Positions 45,249-55,381 are shown, counted from the first letter of the stretch. The stretch: DNA of 57,387 nucleotides from Thermoplasmata archaeon (GCA_021835025.1 JAKBQY010000021.1:1-57387); one strand, 5' to 3'. Numbers and translations: made by a program. Notes: generated by a model from the letters alone, not told the origin.

Positions 45249-46584
45249 TGGTATTATCATTGCGGCTCCTTCCAGTGGATCGGGAAAGACCACTATAACT
45301 CTTGGTATAATGCTTGCTTTAAAGGAGAAGGGCTACTCTGTTCAACCTTTCAAGGTTGGACCTGATTATATAGACCCAGGATACCATACCTATGCCACTG
45401 GAAAAAAATCGGAAAATCTCGATACATGGATGGGTTCTGAAGATACGGTAAAATATATTTTTGCTAAAAGATCCCTTGGTTCCGATATATCCATTATTGA
45501 AGGCGTAATGGGCCTTTTTGATGGCAAGTCTGAAAAAAGCATAAAAGGAAGTACAGCAGAAATTGCAAAAATTCTTAAGATGCCAGTGATAATTGTTCTT
45601 GACATATCTTCCATGGCCAGAACTGCCGCTGCAATTATTAAAGGGTTGAAAGAGATGGATAGGGATATCAAAATTGCTGGAATAATTCTAAACATGGCAG
45701 GCAGTAATTACCATTGTTCAATTGTAAAATATTCAATAGAAACACTTTCAGGTATCAGGGTAATTGGGTGCATTAAAAGGGATACTAAATTAAAATTAAA
45801 CTCCCGGCATCTTGGGCTTATACCCTTTATAGAGGAATACCAAAGCAAGGAATTTTTAACATATTTATCTGGAAAAATCACCAGTGAGGTTAATATAGAC
45901 CAACTGATAGACATTTCCAAAAAATCCGGGGATTTGAATTACAGATTAAAAGAGTATAGGCCAAGAAATCCCAGAGTTACTATTGGGGTTGCTTATGATA
46001 AGGCATTCAATTTTTACTATAATGAAAATTTTGATCTTTTAAAAAACTATGGGGCCAGAATTGAGTATTTCAGCCCTATGGAGTCAAAAGAACTTCCAGA
46101 TGTTGATGGCATCTATATTGGTGGTGGATTCCCGGAAATATATGCTGAAAAACTTTCCAGCAATAAAAAGTTTTTATATGATATAAGATCGAAAATATTG
46201 AACGGTATGCCAGTATTTGCAGAATGTGGTGGATATATATATCTTTCAAAAAGTATTGAAATGGGCAATAAAAATTACAGCATGCTTGGATTAATCAACG
46301 CCAGTGTTAGCATGAAGGGATTAACTCTTGGATACAGGAATATTGTGTCAAGGGATGACAATATACTCTTTAAAAAAGGGATGAAAATAAGAGGGCACGA
46401 ATTTCATTATTCAAGGATACTGTATGATAATGATAATGAATATGCATATGATATCAATGAAGGAAAAAATGATGGATACTATGATGAAAATATACTTGCA
46501 GGATATTCGCATTTGTATTTCCCATCAAATAAAAAAATACCCGAAAGATTTGTAAAATCATGCTATATTTATTCAAAAAAATGA
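45238..46584 (+). CDS. cbiA: cobyrinate a,c-diamide synthase
   Basis: 448 residues. The DTBS-like ATP domain opens with APSSGSGKTTITLGI, and PFKVGPDYIDPGYH follows. The C-terminal glutamine amidotransferase domain has YIGGGFPEIYAE and the nucleophile Cys in VFAECGGYIY, with the later His in HEFHYS. It amidates the a and c side chains of cobyrinate. ATG 45238 is preferred over the TTG at 45232. Only cbiG and cbiA are here; the rest of the corrin pathway is not in the window. Confidence 0.93.
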   Translation: MKNNGIIIAAPSSGSGKTTITLGIMLALKEKGYSVQPFKVGPDYIDPGYHTYATGKKSENLDTWMGSEDTVKYIFAKRSLGSDISIIEGVMGLFDGKSEKSIKGSTAEIAKILKMPVIIVLDISSMARTAAAIIKGLKEMDRDIKIAGIILNMAGSNYHCSIVKYSIETLSGIRVIGCIKRDTKLKLNSRHLGLIPFIEEYQSKEFLTYLSGKITSEVNIDQLIDISKKSGDLNYRLKEYRPRNPRVTIGVAYDKAFNFYYNENFDLLKNYGARIEYFSPMESKELPDVDGIYIGGGFPEIYAEKLSSNKKFLYDIRSKILNGMPVFAECGGYIYLSKSIEMGNKNYSMLGLINASVSMKGLTLGYRNIVSRDDNILFKKGMKIRGHEFHYSRILYDNDNEYAYDINEGKNDGYYDENILAGYSHLYFPSNKKIPERFVKSCYIYSKK

Positions 46585-47748
46585 TTATTTTATCTGGTTA
46601 ATGGATAACATACTTATTTCTATATCAGTATTCATATCCTTTAAAAGATTTCCCGTCAATATGCCTATTATTTTGTCTGATTTATCCAGGACGCCCTTTT
46701 CCCGAAGTTTTTTAATACCCGCTAGAGAAGCGGCCGAGGCAGGTTCGCATCCTATACCTGATCTATCAATAATTTTTTTTGCCTGCATAATTTCATCATC
46801 ACTTACCCTTTCGACCATGCCTTTTGTGAATTCTATTGCTCTTTTAGCCTTGATATAATTTACCGGGTTTCCAATTTTTATTGCGCTTGCTATTGTTTCA
46901 GCTTTAACGGAATGCAGGATTTCTTCATGGTTATTTATAAAATTGTAAAATGGGCTTGCTCCTTCGGCCTGAACCGCAATAAGTCCAGGGGCATAGTCTA
47001 TCATTCCCATGTTCTTCATTTCCATAAGTGCCTTACCAAATGCTGATGTATTTCCAAGATTTCCTGCTGGGAAGGATATGAAATCAGGTTTCATTTTTTC
47101 CATTATTTCATATATTATTGTTTTCTGCCCCTCAATTCTCCATGGATTTATTGAGTTTAATACATAAAAATCATTTCTCTGTTTCAATGTGTTTTTTAAA
47201 TTGGTCATGGCGGTATCGAAATCCCCCGCTACATTTATAATATTGGCCCCATACGAATATGCCTGCATCAATTTATTTTTGGATATTTTCTTGCTGGGTA
47301 TAAATACATAGCTTTCAATACCGGCATAGGCACTATAGCTTGCTGCAGCGGCAGACGTGTTTCCTGTAGAAGCACATAACGTTTTTTTAAATCCAAGGCG
47401 CATGGCCTCAGAAACTGCAACCGTCATTCCTCGATCCTTGAAGGATCCTGTAGGATTTTCCCCCTCATGCTTCATATATACATCCTTGATTCCAGAATAT
47501 TCAGACATTTTAGGATGGTGATATATATTTGTATCACCCTCCATTTTTGTAATTAAAAATTTTTGATCAAGTCCGGGGTGAATTATATTTTTATATTTCC
47601 AAACACCTTTGTAATCTGTTTTTTTAAATCCATTAATATCATTTTGTATTACCTCGAGTATATTACTGCATTTATCGCAAAGATAGTCGTAACGGTCGAT
47701 ATTGTATTCTGTCCCGCATACTGGGCATTTTAAAATAGAGAATGGCAT
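46585..47748 (-). CDS. thrC: threonine synthase
   Basis: 387 residues, PLP enzyme converting O-phosphohomoserine to threonine. An N-terminal zinc ribbon (CPVCGTEY...CDKC) precedes the fold. The PLP lysine is in ENPTGSFKDRGM (about residue 103) and the phosphate loop is PAGNLGNTSAF. It ends one base after the convergent cbiA stop. ATTTTATATAAC about 26 nt before the ATG gives a leaderless mRNA. Confidence 0.95.
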   Translation of the reverse strand: MPFSILKCPVCGTEYNIDRYDYLCDKCSNILEVIQNDINGFKKTDYKGVWKYKNIIHPGLDQKFLITKMEGDTNIYHHPKMSEYSGIKDVYMKHEGENPTGSFKDRGMTVAVSEAMRLGFKKTLCASTGNTSAAAASYSAYAGIESYVFIPSKKISKNKLMQAYSYGANIINVAGDFDTAMTNLKNTLKQRNDFYVLNSINPWRIEGQKTIIYEIMEKMKPDFISFPAGNLGNTSAFGKALMEMKNMGMIDYAPGLIAVQAEGASPFYNFINNHEEILHSVKAETIASAIKIGNPVNYIKAKRAIEFTKGMVERVSDDEIMQAKKIIDRSGIGCEPASAASLAGIKKLREKGVLDKSDKIIGILTGNLLKDMNTDIEISMLSINQIK

Positions 47749-47926
47749 TTAACCCTTCAATTGAAAGTTATATAAAATATTTTTGCTATGACATTATAAC
47801 TTTGTGGCGGATTACACGTTAACAATAAGTATTTTTATTAAAATAAAAGGTAAAATTGTAATAATTCACACATAATATTTTTAACTATAAGTATTCAAAA
47901 TAAAAAATTTTTATTTAAAAATATAT

Positions 47927-48214
47927 TTATCCATATCTTAATGCTATGCCCTTTCCAAATCTTGGATATTCCCAATGTATATTTTCGTATGGGCAAGCTA
48001 TCCTGCAGGCTCCGCATTCAACGCAATTCTCATAACCTATAATTATTTTGTTATCCTCCCAGGAATAAACATTTGCAGGGCAAATGGATATGCATGGCAT
48101 AGGAAAACCATTCTCTTTTTCACATTCAATGCATTTATCCGCATCATTAATTGAAAGATGTGGTTCTTCATCTTTTTTATATCTCAATGTATATAATTTT
48201 TCTTCAAGTTTCAT
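47927..48214 (-). CDS. fixX: ferredoxin-like protein FixX
   Basis: 95 residues. CxxCGACRIACP (CVECGACRIACP) and CIECEKENGFPMPCISICP supply cluster ligands; the pattern is that of FixX, the iron-sulfur partner of FixC. It follows fixC by 4 nt with GGTGAA as ribosome binding site, last gene of the operon. Confidence 0.92.
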   Translation of the reverse strand: MKLEEKLYTLRYKKDEEPHLSINDADKCIECEKENGFPMPCISICPANVYSWEDNKIIIGYENCVECGACRIACPYENIHWEYPRFGKGIALRYG

Positions 48215-48218
48215 TTAT

Positions 48219-49412
48219 TCACCTCATATTTATTACAAAACTCAACATGTCAGGTATAATGTTCTTATAATTTTCAATCACAGTTCCACGTATACCAGAG
48301 AGATCTCCAGATGCCCAGTTTTTAAGCAATAGAGAAATCATGTTTATATATTCACTTGCTTTATTTCCAGACATAAACTCGGACTCAAGTTTCCTTTCCT
48401 TGGCAATTTTAGAGATTTCCGTATTTTTCATCATCTCATATTTGTAAATGTCTGGAGTATACCCTTCGAGTGCTGCTGTGCCAGCAAGTGATCCAGATGC
48501 TATTGCAGGGCTTATGCCGTCAAATGTTAATGGGTCAACAAGACCAAGTGCATCACCACAAAGATATACATTCCCTCTTGAAACATTCATGTTTGGGAAG
48601 CCACCTTCAGGAATTACCTTAGCCGAATATTCCCTTAAGGAATAGCCCTTTAATTTTGTTGCCAAACCGGTTTTGTCAAGAAAATCATCAAGCAATTTCT
48701 CCGGACGAATTTTTCTCTCCACCAGCTGGTTAATTGGTGAACCAATTCCAACTGATATGCTATCCTTATATGTATATAGAAAACCTGCAACCAGTGGATC
48801 AGTCATAATAAATCTCCACGACATTCCGGTATTTTCATCCGGGAAACCAAAAATTGAGTTTATATCCTCCTTTTTTACTGAATAAACCTCCTTAACTGTT
48901 TCGACGGAATTTTCTGTATTTAAATCACGTCTTATGCCAGACTTCATGGATAACAGAGCATTTACACCCTCAGCCAAAATAAAGGATTTAGCAGAAACCT
49001 CACCACGATCCGTTACCAGAGTTTTTGCATTATTTCCATCCCATATAAGATTCAATCCGGTGGTTTTGCTTATCACCATTGCTCCGGCATTTTCTGCAAC
49101 TGAGGACATCCATTTATCCAGTTTTAATCGTCCAGTGGTCACAAGATTATTTGGACGGAAATCAATGTTTATTGGGTTATCCCTTTCATATAATGATAAT
49201 TTCAGGGTATCTACTTTTCTTTCAAAGGGAATGTCTTCACCAAAAACTGATGATACAAAATCTTTTCTAATCATGGCACCGGAAACATTTTTTGATCCAG
49301 GTTCCGGTCCACGTTCAATAACAAGCACTTTTTTTCCAGCCGAAGCCGCTTTTAAAGCTGCAGCCGAACCAGCAGGTCCTGCACCAACAACTACAACATC
49401 ATAATCAAGCAT
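48219..49412 (-). CDS. fixC: electron-transfer flavoprotein:quinone oxidoreductase FixC
   Basis: 397 residues. FAD-binding VVVGAGPAGSAAALKAASAGKKVLVIERG at the N-terminus, CGDALGLVDPLTFDGISPAIASG for the second FAD contact. It lacks the C-terminal iron-sulfur domain of mitochondrial ETF-QO; FixX supplies that. It overlaps the etf fusion by 8 nt. Residues near the C-terminus may bind the membrane face. Function: moves electrons from ETF to quinone. Confidence 0.92.
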   Translation of the reverse strand: MLDYDVVVVGAGPAGSAAALKAASAGKKVLVIERGPEPGSKNVSGAMIRKDFVSSVFGEDIPFERKVDTLKLSLYERDNPINIDFRPNNLVTTGRLKLDKWMSSVAENAGAMVISKTTGLNLIWDGNNAKTLVTDRGEVSAKSFILAEGVNALLSMKSGIRRDLNTENSVETVKEVYSVKKEDINSIFGFPDENTGMSWRFIMTDPLVAGFLYTYKDSISVGIGSPINQLVERKIRPEKLLDDFLDKTGLATKLKGYSLREYSAKVIPEGGFPNMNVSRGNVYLCGDALGLVDPLTFDGISPAIASGSLAGTAALEGYTPDIYKYEMMKNTEISKIAKERKLESEFMSGNKASEYINMISLLLKNWASGDLSGIRGTVIENYKNIIPDMLSFVINMR

Positions 49413-51231
49413 TTAAATCACCTATTTTCTTTACAAGTGCTGGAACTATCTGAAATACATCTCCAACAACACCATAATCACAGTTTTCAAAGATCTGGGC
49501 ATCAGGATCCGTATTTATCGCAATAATTCTTTTTGCCCCCTGTATTCCTACAAGATGCTGTATGGCACCTGAAATTCCCAAAGCTATATACAGATCCGGC
49601 CTGATGGTTGTTCCAGTCTGCCCAACCTGCCTGTCCTTTGGATACCAGTTTGAATCCGCCAGTGGTTTGCTTACTCCAACAACTGCACCAATTTTATTTG
49701 CAAGTTTTTCAGCAATGGAAATATTTTCCTTATTTACAATTCCTCTTCCAACTCCCACAACTATTTTTGATCCTGCAAGCACACTGGTATGTTCAATGTT
49801 TTTATAATTAGTTATTTTGAATCTTGTGGATTTATCATCCATTTTTTCCTTTATTATTTTGCCCTTAAAGTCTCTTGAAGGTAAAGCTGAAAACACTCCC
49901 GACCTTGTTGTAACCATAATTGGTTTATTGTTTGGGCATATGATAGTTGAGGTTTCTTTTCCCCCAAAATCAGGTCTTGTTGATAATAGTTGCCCCTTTT
50001 CATCTACATCGAATATAATGCAATCTGCTATCAATCCTGTATTAACCTTAATTGCAACTGTTGAAGCCAATTCTCTGGAGGAGGAAGTTCCAGGGTAGAA
50101 TATTGCATCCGGCTTGTATTTGTTTATCATGAGTTCAAGAGCTCTGCTAAATATGTCATTGTCATATAATTTAATACCATCAACCTGGCAATAATAAACC
50201 TCATCAGCGCCATATTTAAATGCATCATCAGCTATGCTATCAATTCCATCTCCAACCATAATGGCACCAAGTTTGGTATTCATTAAATCAGCTATTCTCC
50301 TAGCTGCTCCAAGTATTTCAAGTGAGGTTTTATTTAACTCTCCATTCATATGGTCCATATACACCCAAACATCATTTTTTATTTCTGTAACAGCTTCTGG
50401 TTTAACATAGCCTTCTTCCATGGATTTCATTCCAATCGCAGATTCCTTTATTTTTTCTGCAAGCCATTCCACAGTCTTGTTTAAGTTTTCATTTTTTATT
50501 ATTTGTGGATTTCTCATTTTTGGTGGGGGCCTCACTCTTATAACTTTTGTTGGGGAAGCTGCAAGACCAATATGTTTTGGATCAGCATCTATATCTGTTT
50601 TTGTAAATTTATTAACGTTAAATTGTTTTGCCCTGATCAGCCCTTCGAGAGTCGCTTCTCTTGGCTCATTTGAATTTTCACCGATTGTTGCAACCAATGG
50701 ATATTGCACCTCAATAGTTTCAGTGTCAAATTCGGTTGTTCTTTGCAATTTCACCACTTTATTTTTCGTATCTATATCAAGGATTTTATCTGTATATGCC
50801 ACTTCAGGTATGCCCAGCCACATTGCTGTTTGCGGACCAACCTGCTGAGTTTCGCCATCTATTGCCCTTCTTCCAAACAGTATGATATCAGCACCACCAA
50901 GTTTTTTAATTGCCTGTGAAATGGTGTATGAGGTTGCCCATGTATCAGACCCAACCATTGCCGCATCAGATACAAGATAAACATCATCTGCACCCATTGA
51001 AATGCCTTCTCTTAAAGAAATATCGCCCTTTGGCGGTCCCATTGTTACTATTGTTACCGTGCCACCATATTTTTCCTTTAATCTTAAGCCCTCTTCAATA
51101 GCATGGAGATCAGGAGGATTCATAATAGCCGGTACTCCTTCCCTTACCAAATTATTGGTAACCGGATCTATTCTCAAATCATCTGCATCTGGAACCTGCT
51201 TTATAGAAACAATTATTTTGATTCCGCTCAT
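49405..51231 (-). CDS. fused electron-transfer flavoprotein, beta and alpha subunits (FixA-FixB)
   Basis: About 608 residues joining ETF beta (IKIIVSIKQVPDADDLRID..., SMGADDVYLV, GRRAIDGETQQVGPQ) to ETF alpha from about residue 290. The alpha part ends with the FAD-binding VGQTGTTIRPDLYIALGISGAIQH and INTDPDAQIFENCDYGVVGD. Separate genes are usual in bacteria; fused chains are known in acidophilic archaea. First gene of the fix operon. The frame opens at 51246, but TTTTTAATAATA (51250-51262, minus strand) supports a leaderless start at 51231. Confidence 0.93.
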   Translation of the reverse strand: MSGIKIIVSIKQVPDADDLRIDPVTNNLVREGVPAIMNPPDLHAIEEGLRLKEKYGGTVTIVTMGPPKGDISLREGISMGADDVYLVSDAAMVGSDTWATSYTISQAIKKLGGADIILFGRRAIDGETQQVGPQTAMWLGIPEVAYTDKILDIDTKNKVVKLQRTTEFDTETIEVQYPLVATIGENSNEPREATLEGLIRAKQFNVNKFTKTDIDADPKHIGLAASPTKVIRVRPPPKMRNPQIIKNENLNKTVEWLAEKIKESAIGMKSMEEGYVKPEAVTEIKNDVWVYMDHMNGELNKTSLEILGAARRIADLMNTKLGAIMVGDGIDSIADDAFKYGADEVYYCQVDGIKLYDNDIFSRALELMINKYKPDAIFYPGTSSSRELASTVAIKVNTGLIADCIIFDVDEKGQLLSTRPDFGGKETSTIICPNNKPIMVTTRSGVFSALPSRDFKGKIIKEKMDDKSTRFKITNYKNIEHTSVLAGSKIVVGVGRGIVNKENISIAEKLANKIGAVVGVSKPLADSNWYPKDRQVGQTGTTIRPDLYIALGISGAIQHLVGIQGAKRIIAINTDPDAQIFENCDYGVVGDVFQIVPALVKKIGDLNA

Positions 51232-51417
51232 AGGAGTATATAGCATGTATTATTAAAAAGTTTATTGTGGGAAATTATCTAATTATTCATTAAATCTGGT
51301 ACATATTGGCAATTCTATCTGGAAAGGTAAAACACATTATTTTAACATTCGCGTATGATATTTTTATTAAAACACCCTGAATTAGGGTAAAATCAATGGC
51401 ATTTATAGGTTGAATAT

Positions 51418-51622
51418 GTAAACCTCTACATGCCTGGTTATCTTATATCTGAGTGCACCCTGCTTTCAATGCTAAGCCATTCGAATTTACTGGTACAGGC
51501 ATACATGGAATCATGTGTGATTTGGACCGCTTCCGTTATGTCTGCTGGTTGGCAGGTTGGTGTTCTCTACCACTAAAAAAGGTTTCGCTTTTGTCCTACC
51601 CAAAAATATGGGATTTCCCAAT
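51418..51622 (-). mobile_element. tnpB 3' end plus tail of an IS200/IS605-type element, decayed
   Basis: On the minus strand this begins GGGAAATCCCATA and contains CACACATGATTCCATGTATGCCTGT. The equivalent segments GTGGAAATCCCATA and CACACATAGCTCCATGTATGCCTGT occur at the same spacing in the remnant at 19861-20052. It then continues through AAAGCAGGGTGCACTC to a hairpin (AACC...GGTT) ending GGTTTACA. Reading frames are broken. It fills most of the gap between the etf promoter and ribK; a 77-codon plus-strand frame here is spurious. Confidence 0.55.
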
Positions 51623-51666
51623 CAAAATGTTAAAAATTATATTATACTTCGATATTATAACCACAT

Positions 51667-52335
51667 ATGAACTCAACTATATATGAAACAATTAAAACTT
51701 TAAAACGTATTGCAGGAGGCAAAAATATACTTTATATTTCATCAAACGAACTGGCAAGGGAAATGAATGTTAGCCAGCAAACCGCATCGAGAATGATAAT
51801 AGAATTACTGGATGAGAAATACATAGATAGGAAAATGGAAAGTAGGAAGCAAAAAATAATTTTGATGGAAAAATCACTCGACATTCTCTATAAAGAATTA
51901 AATGATCTTTACTCAATTCTGGAGATTAATCAAAGTTTTGAAATGGAGGGAACCATAAAGAATGGGCTTGGAGAAGGAAAATATTATATCTCCAAAAAGG
52001 GATATATGGATCAGTTTTATTATAAATTAAAAATTAATCCATATCCAGGAACATTAAACATAAAAATATTTCCGGAATATGAAAATATATTGAGGCAGAT
52101 AAGAGGAGCAGAAGGTATACGCATAGAGGGATTCAAAGATAAGGAAAGGACTTTTGGTGGTGTAAAATGTTTCAATGCACATATTGATGGAACAAAATGT
52201 TTTATAATCTTCCCGGAAAGAAGCAATTATACTGATATTATAGAGGTTATATCGGATAAATACTTAAGGGAAAAGCTTAACCTAAAGGATAATGATATCC
52301 TAAAGATAAACATAGACTTTAATTATAATAAATAA
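51667..52335 (+). CDS. ribK: CTP-dependent riboflavin kinase with N-terminal winged helix
   Basis: 222 residues. Residues 1-90 are a winged-helix domain (SNELAREMNVSQQTASRMIIELLDEKYI); 95-220 the archaeal RibK beta-barrel (GLGEGKYYISKKGYMDQF, NPYPGTLNIKI, GIRIEGF, RTFGGVKC). It makes FMN from riboflavin with CTP. The winged helix suggests it may also bind DNA. TTATATTATA at 51638-51647 is centred 25 nt before the ATG. Confidence 0.93.
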   Translation: MNSTIYETIKTLKRIAGGKNILYISSNELAREMNVSQQTASRMIIELLDEKYIDRKMESRKQKIILMEKSLDILYKELNDLYSILEINQSFEMEGTIKNGLGEGKYYISKKGYMDQFYYKLKINPYPGTLNIKIFPEYENILRQIRGAEGIRIEGFKDKERTFGGVKCFNAHIDGTKCFIIFPERSNYTDIIEVISDKYLREKLNLKDNDILKINIDFNYNK

Positions 52336-52364
52336 AAAATTTTAACCTTCTATGTTGAATAAAT

Positions 52365-53609
52365 CTACCTTGTGAGCCATTTTGATTGTTTCCAGAAGGT
52401 AAAGAACCCGTAAAGATTTGCTATGAACATTATGGCTACTGCAACTGCACCATATACAAGGGTTCTTAATCTATCCTTTGGTATTTTTATCATAACTGCA
52501 GTAATAAAAAGGGCATTTCCTGTAATTCCCAGAATAACTGTTGCTAGTTTATTCATCAATATAAAGAAGAATATGGGATCAAAATGCTGTACACTATAAT
52601 ACCTGTCTAAGGGAAATATTTCAAAAAACATTCTCTTGCCCAAATCTTCAATGGTCAGGGAATCATAATAACCAAAACGTCTCAGCATAAAATACATTCT
52701 ATATAAAAGGAAAAGGAAACCAATAAATGGAACTATATATAAATATAAAACTTCAAAAGCATAAAATTTACCTGCTTTTATTGTTGTCCCGTTGGATAAA
52801 TTTTTAAAAAAGTAATACCAGCCATTTCTTGCCCATCTGATCTGTTGATGTAAAAATTTTTTGAAATTTTCCTGGGAATCTGTTTCCACAACAACATTAT
52901 AATCTTTTACAACCCTGTATTTGTTTTTAATTAAATAACTTGTTATTTGAATGTCATCACCAAGCACGGTTTTTTTGCCAAGTACCCTTTTATTTTTAAA
53001 ATCATCGGAAATAATGTATGGCTTTATTAAATTGGTTCTATACATGGCACATCTTCCATCTGCAACCATTATGCTTCCATGATATGACATAGCCCTGAAT
53101 ATTAGCTCTCTAGTTCTTTCAATAAATTCCGACGCATAGGATACTCTTGTTCCATTTTGCTTGATTTTTATATTTACACTCACTCCGCCTATATTATCCT
53201 TAAAATTAGAAAGCATATCTTTCAATGCATTTGCAGGTAAAACTGTATCGCTATCCACCAGCATAATATAAGGTGTAACAACATGGCCAATACCCTCAAC
53301 TAGGGCCATCCGTTTTCCTCCATGTTCCTTCATTAATATAAATGTGCCCCCATAATTTTCTGTAATTGACTTATAAGGTTCATTGCTTGAATCACCAACA
53401 ACAATAAATTTTGCCCCCTGGTTTTTTATTGACTTTATAACAGAAATGAACGTTGACTCATCTTCATTGTAAACTGGGACAAGAATGGTAGCCATTGAGG
53501 TATCAATATCATTCTTTGTCTTTTCTTGGTGGTATTTATCGGAATAATAAATATTTAAAACATAATATATAAATGATAAAGATGCAAGAATGGTTATTAT
53601 AAATATCAT
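52365..53609 (-). CDS. membrane glycosyltransferase family 2, hyaluronan-synthase-like
   Basis: About 414 residues. One N-terminal helix, then a GT-A domain: ILVPVYNED, the VDSDTVLP metal site, LGDDIQIT and the QQIRWARNGW (QxxRW) product-binding motif, followed by about four C-terminal helices. This is the layout of processive beta-glycan synthases. The TTG at 53624 opens the frame, but a TATA-like TTGATATAC upstream fits the ATG at 53609. Sugar and acceptor unknown. Confidence 0.85.
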   Translation of the reverse strand: MIFIITILASLSFIYYVLNIYYSDKYHQEKTKNDIDTSMATILVPVYNEDESTFISVIKSIKNQGAKFIVVGDSSNEPYKSITENYGGTFILMKEHGGKRMALVEGIGHVVTPYIMLVDSDTVLPANALKDMLSNFKDNIGGVSVNIKIKQNGTRVSYASEFIERTRELIFRAMSYHGSIMVADGRCAMYRTNLIKPYIISDDFKNKRVLGKKTVLGDDIQITSYLIKNKYRVVKDYNVVVETDSQENFKKFLHQQIRWARNGWYYFFKNLSNGTTIKAGKFYAFEVLYLYIVPFIGFLFLLYRMYFMLRRFGYYDSLTIEDLGKRMFFEIFPLDRYYSVQHFDPIFFFILMNKLATVILGITGNALFITAVMIKIPKDRLRTLVYGAVAVAIMFIANLYGFFTFWKQSKWLTR

Positions 53610-53701
53610 TAATATATATCTCAATGTATATCAAATGCACATTTATTTTACCTATTAATAGTTTATGATTAAAATATAAATGTTTTAAACACAAAAAAGC
53701 A

Positions 53702-53900
53702 TCCACGTAAAAATTTTACCTTTTATTTTCACGAATCTTTTTGTAACCATATCCGTACATATGGCATCCTTCTCCATTGGTATAACCTTACGGATGTTGG
53801 TCTGATCTCCACATGTGTAAATTCTAAACCGTTCATTTTCATTGAATTAAGTCCAATAAACTTTATTGTTTCCATCCACTCCATCTATTGCAAAATGGGA
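53702..53900 (-). mobile_element. probable decayed tnpB 3' end
   Basis: Minus-strand translation gives VDGNNKVYWT, a stop, then RIYTCGDQTNIRKVIPMEKDA. The TCGDQT segment resembles the TnpB C-terminal ACGDxT element. A hairpin CCATAT-GTACGG-ATATGG followed by TTACA parallels the end of the remnant at 51418. It lies in the gap between dph6 and the glycosyltransferase. Evidence is weaker than for the copies at 19861 and 51418. Confidence 0.35.
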
Positions 53901-53917
53901 CTTTTCTCTTACAATTG

Positions 53918-54544
53918 CTAAATTTCAAGTATTAAATATCCACCTGAATTTTTCCATACTATTCTCTGTGTCTTAATTTTTAAAATACAATCGGACAATC
54001 CATAAACAAATGATTCATATTCTCCGCCCTCACCTGCAATATTTATCTTGTATTTTTCATATAACTTTTTGAGGTATTTTATATATGTACTGTCTATGTC
54101 CTTACCAAGATCCTCCCTTACAAAGCCCTCAGCAGAAATGGAAACTATTTTTGCCTTAATGTTTCTGGACACCAATTCCTCGAGTATATCTTCCTGGTTA
54201 AGTCTCCATAATGGAGAATAGACAATTGTATTATGGTCATAGCACAATTTTTCTATTCTTATTTTCTGATAATCTGAAGCAATTGCCCCAGTGATTATTG
54301 CATCATACTTATCTGAAATATTTTTAATAAAATTTTCAAATTCACTCTCCATTATATATTTGATATCTAATCCCAGGAGTGATGCAGAAAATCTTGATAA
54401 ATATGCATTTGGATAGTGGAACATCATTGAATATTCCTCAGGTATTACGGTTATTCCATAGTCTATTGTATATCCCTGTTCCATTGCAATCATGCTTGAC
54501 ATAAATGAATCCTTGCCTCCCGAAAAAAGAGAAAGAGCTTTCAT
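53918..54544 (-). CDS. diphthine--ammonia ligase-like ATP pyrophosphatase
   Basis: 208 residues. PP-loop SLFSGGKDS at residues 5-13, AIITGAIASDYQK and a C-terminal GEGGEYESFVYG, the Dph6 signature. Predicted to amidate diphthine on elongation factor 2 using ATP, last step of diphthamide. No other diphthamide genes are nearby. Confidence 0.88.
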   Translation of the reverse strand: MKALSLFSGGKDSFMSSMIAMEQGYTIDYGITVIPEEYSMMFHYPNAYLSRFSASLLGLDIKYIMESEFENFIKNISDKYDAIITGAIASDYQKIRIEKLCYDHNTIVYSPLWRLNQEDILEELVSRNIKAKIVSISAEGFVREDLGKDIDSTYIKYLKKLYEKYKINIAGEGGEYESFVYGLSDCILKIKTQRIVWKNSGGYLILEI

Positions 54545-54796
54545 GCAACTTTATGTAAAACAAGTTTTTAATTTTTTATTATTATAATAAAAGACAGATG
54601 AACAAATCAACATATCCGAATAGATGTTGTTAAAGAGGAATGGAAAAAAATTAACTTGGGATTGAGTGTAAAATAAAATGTATTATGAATTTTACAAATA
54701 GTTTACAACCGAAGTCAGGTCAGAGGTATTTGGAAATTAAACATAATAACATATAAATATTATTTTCAAATAATGTATAAAATTGAAGTGAATAAA

Positions 54797-55381
54797 ATGA
54801 ATTCTTACAGTTTAATAAGAAATGAATGGAAGGATCTTAAAAAATCAGATATTTACGGCTTTCAAAAGCAAAGAATGATATCCTGGAGAAGAGGGCATTC
54901 AATAGAGCGAGTAGAATACCCTACAAGAATAGATAGGGCAAGACAGGCAGGATATAAAGCAAAGGAAGGATATGTTGTTGTCCGCTCCAGAGTTAGAAGA
55001 GGAGGACAGAATCGTCCAAAAATAATGGGTGGAAGAAGACCAAGAAGAATGGCCTATACAAAGATGACACTGAAGAAAAATATACAAGTAATAGCAGAAG
55101 AAAGGGCTGCTGACAAATATCCAAACGCAGAAGTATTAAATTCATACTATGTTGGTGAAGATGGTTTATACAAATACTATGAGGTAATTCTTGTTGTAAA
55201 AGATAGTCCCAGTATCTATAACGATAAAAAAATATCATGGATTGTTGAATCACAGAATAAAGGTAGGGCATATCGTGGATTAACATCTGCTGGATATAAA
55301 AATAGAGGTCTAGGACATGGAAGGCTTGGAAGTTCAAAAAGCAGACCCTCAATAAGATCTCATGGACGACTCAGGAAATAA
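54797..55381 (+). CDS. rpl15e: 50S ribosomal protein L15e
   Basis: 194 residues, very basic, archaeal/eukaryotic large-subunit protein. [50 protein letters not shown] and the end [17 protein letters not shown] are family signatures. An ATG at 54773 opens the frame, but the TATA box at 54751-54759 puts the transcript start near 54780, so the ATG at 54797, preceded by AAGTGA, is the better start. Confidence 0.95.
   Translation: MNSYSLIRNEWKDLKKSDIYGFQKQRMISWRRGHSIERVEYPTRIDRARQAGYKAKEGYVVVRSRVRRGGQNRPKIMGGRRPRRMAYTKMTLKKNIQVIAEERAADKYPNAEVLNSYYVGEDGLYKYYEVILVVKDSPSIYNDKKISWIVESQNKGRAYRGLTSAGYKNRGLGHGRLGSSKSRPSIRSHGRLRK

Noticed and set aside
51453-51686. 77-codon plus-strand frame before ribK
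   Set aside because: It runs antisense through the IS remnant, has no family look and overlaps the ribK start.
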